Shown here: in pieces, positions 63,059 through 64,000 of the stretch
How positions within the stretch are numbered: position 1 is the first letter of the stretch
Layout: every line of letters begins with the position of its first letter
Assembly (NCBI RefSeq): GCF_029714405.1
Contig: NZ_CP121650.1
Span: 4,283,001 to 4,347,000 of the forward strand
DNA: 64,000 bases
Reading direction: 5' to 3'
Origin: Bradyrhizobium sp. CB82
GTDB taxonomy: Bacteria; Pseudomonadota; Alphaproteobacteria; Rhizobiales; Xanthobacteraceae
The notes under the pieces: model-generated
What the model was told of the DNA's origin: nothing
The model's input: only the letters and a program-made list of their open reading frames with translations
Databases searched by the model: none
Position numbers and translations under genes: made by a program

Positions 63059-63088
63059 CGGCCCGAGAACAGTTGGACGAGACTTGAG

Positions 63089-63649
63089 ATGCGCCGTACG
63101 CAACGTTTGATCGCAGCCGCCGTTCTGATCGCCTTCTCGGGCCTCCTTGGCGGCTGCTCGAGCGGCGGGTTCGATCCGAGCGATCTCATGGACTGGCTCG
63201 ACACCAAGAAGAAGCTGCCGGGTGATCGCAAGCCGGTCTTCCCCGAGGGCGTGCCGGGCCTGGAGCAGGGCGTGCCGAGGGACCTCTACAAGGGCGCACA
63301 GCAGCAACAGGACCAGCAGAATGCGGACGCCGCTGCTGCCTCAGCACCACAGCCCGAGCCGCCGAAATCCGCCAAGGCCGCAAAGTCGAAGAAGACCAGG
63401 CAGCCTGCGGCAGCCACCGCTGCGCCGGCCGAGGCACCTGCTGGCGAAGTCGATGGCGAGACCCAGCCCGAAGCGGCGCCGCCCACTGCGGCGCCGCCGC
63501 CGAAGCGGAAGATCGTCCGCAAGCGCACCACCGCGCCGCAGCCGGATCAGGATCAGACCACCCAGCCCGCGCAATCGACCCAGACCACGCAGCAGCAGTC
63601 GCAGGGAGCTTTCCCGGCGCCGATGCCGAGCGGCAGCTTCACACGCTGA
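63089..63649 (+). CDS. Proline/glutamine-rich lipoprotein in the bamB position
   Basis: The protein has 186 residues. The lipobox FSGLLGGC puts the lipid-bearing Cys at residue 23. A conserved-looking block LMDWLDTKKKLPGDRKPVFP then PEGVPGLEQGVP follows, and the rest is low-complexity Ala/Pro/Gln/Lys. It contains no beta-propeller, although BamB is encoded at this place in many proteobacteria. It may be a rhizobial replacement or an inserted lipoprotein; function unknown. Confidence 0.8.
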   Translation: MRRTQRLIAAAVLIAFSGLLGGCSSGGFDPSDLMDWLDTKKKLPGDRKPVFPEGVPGLEQGVPRDLYKGAQQQQDQQNADAAAASAPQPEPPKSAKAAKSKKTRQPAAATAAPAEAPAGEVDGETQPEAAPPTAAPPPKRKIVRKRTTAPQPDQDQTTQPAQSTQTTQQQSQGAFPAPMPSGSFTR

Positions 63650-63699
63650 CATTTTTCACTGCATTGACAGGCGCAGCCCCGGCAGCGCACGAATGACCA

Positions 63700-64000
63700 A
63701 TGTCCTTTACGATCGCCATCATCGGCCGGCCCAATGTCGGAAAGTCGACGCTGTTCAACCGCCTGGTGGGACAGAAGCTCGCGCTCGTCGATGACCTGCC
63801 CGGGGTGACCCGCGACCGCCGCGAGGGCGATGCGAAGCTCGGCGATCTTGCATTCACCATCATCGACACGGCCGGTCTCGACGAAGGCGCCAGGGGTTCG
63901 CTGACCGCGCGGATGCAGGAGCAGACTGAGACCGCGATCGCGCAAGCCGACGCGCTGTTCTTCGTCATCGACGCGCGCGTCGGCCTCACGCCGACCGATC
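63700..64000 (+). CDS. der: GTPase Der (EngA), 3' end outside window
   Basis: The first 100 residues are visible from the ATG at 63700. The first GTPase domain shows G1 [18 protein letters not shown], the effector segment [15 protein letters not shown], and G3 [15 protein letters not shown], all typical of Der, which has two such domains and is essential for 50S ribosome assembly. The gene runs past the right edge. Confidence 0.95.
   Translation, partial: MSFTIAIIGRPNVGKSTLFNRLVGQKLALVDDLPGVTRDRREGDAKLGDLAFTIIDTAGLDEGARGSLTARMQEQTETAIAQADALFFVIDARVGLTPTD

Overview
The window looks like chromosomal DNA of a Bradyrhizobium-like alphaproteobacterium (Rhizobiales). It is G+C rich with strong third-position bias, carries palindromic intergenic mosaic repeats of the rhizobial type, and holds several Liv-type ABC importers and the alphaproteobacterial neighbour pair DUF47-pit. 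Species assignment is inference from gene content, not from a search.

Layout. (1) 1-10773: the end of one Liv-type binding-protein gene, then an AraC regulator and a catabolic block (maleylacetate reductase, hydroxyquinol 1,2-dioxygenase, FAD phenol/resorcinol-type hydroxylase) followed by a complete Liv-type ABC importer. Together they read as uptake of an aromatic compound, its hydroxylation to hydroxyquinol, ring cleavage and delivery to 3-oxoadipate. (2) 10774-19400: a sparse accessory stretch with gene debris (a FAN1/exonuclease chimera, a fabA fragment, a frameshifted amidohydrolase) between intact genes (SAM hydrolase, CapA phosphatase, PEBP protein, a PCM-type methyltransferase, a DUF1194 protein). 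(3) 19410-24322: RpiB-like isomerase, then a lower-G+C cassette of LysR, MHS transporter, DUF5943/V4R protein and an M19-like protein that lacks the usual metal ligands. (4) 24447-29197: a minus-strand operon of a polar amino-acid ABC importer, a C45 self-processing acyltransferase/hydrolase, an RpiR regulator and a peptide-deformylase-like protein with all three catalytic motifs altered. This is my best candidate for an undescribed system.

(5) 29441-49175: many small regulator/enzyme units: LysR with a methyltransferase and membrane protein, MFS exporters, a MarR-GNAT fusion with a perfect operator palindrome, cupin, remnants of a divergent ohr/ohrR pair joined by a deletion, PadR with a long inverted repeat at its start, acetolactate synthase, a serine beta-lactamase-family enzyme, RtcB, ArsR-SRPBCC-DUF899, DUF429 and GST. 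(6) 49191-55410: CsaA, an ArsC-like reductase, a PAS remnant and a second complete Liv-type importer. (7) 55508-64000: a PHO box with DUF47-pit, prfC, a NnrU-family protein, an acyl-CoA ligase, a YfgM-like TPR protein, a lipoprotein and the start of der.

No CRISPR array, rRNA, convincing tRNA or intact transposase was found. Regulatory features (operators, stem-loops, PHO box) were read by eye and none has been tested computationally.
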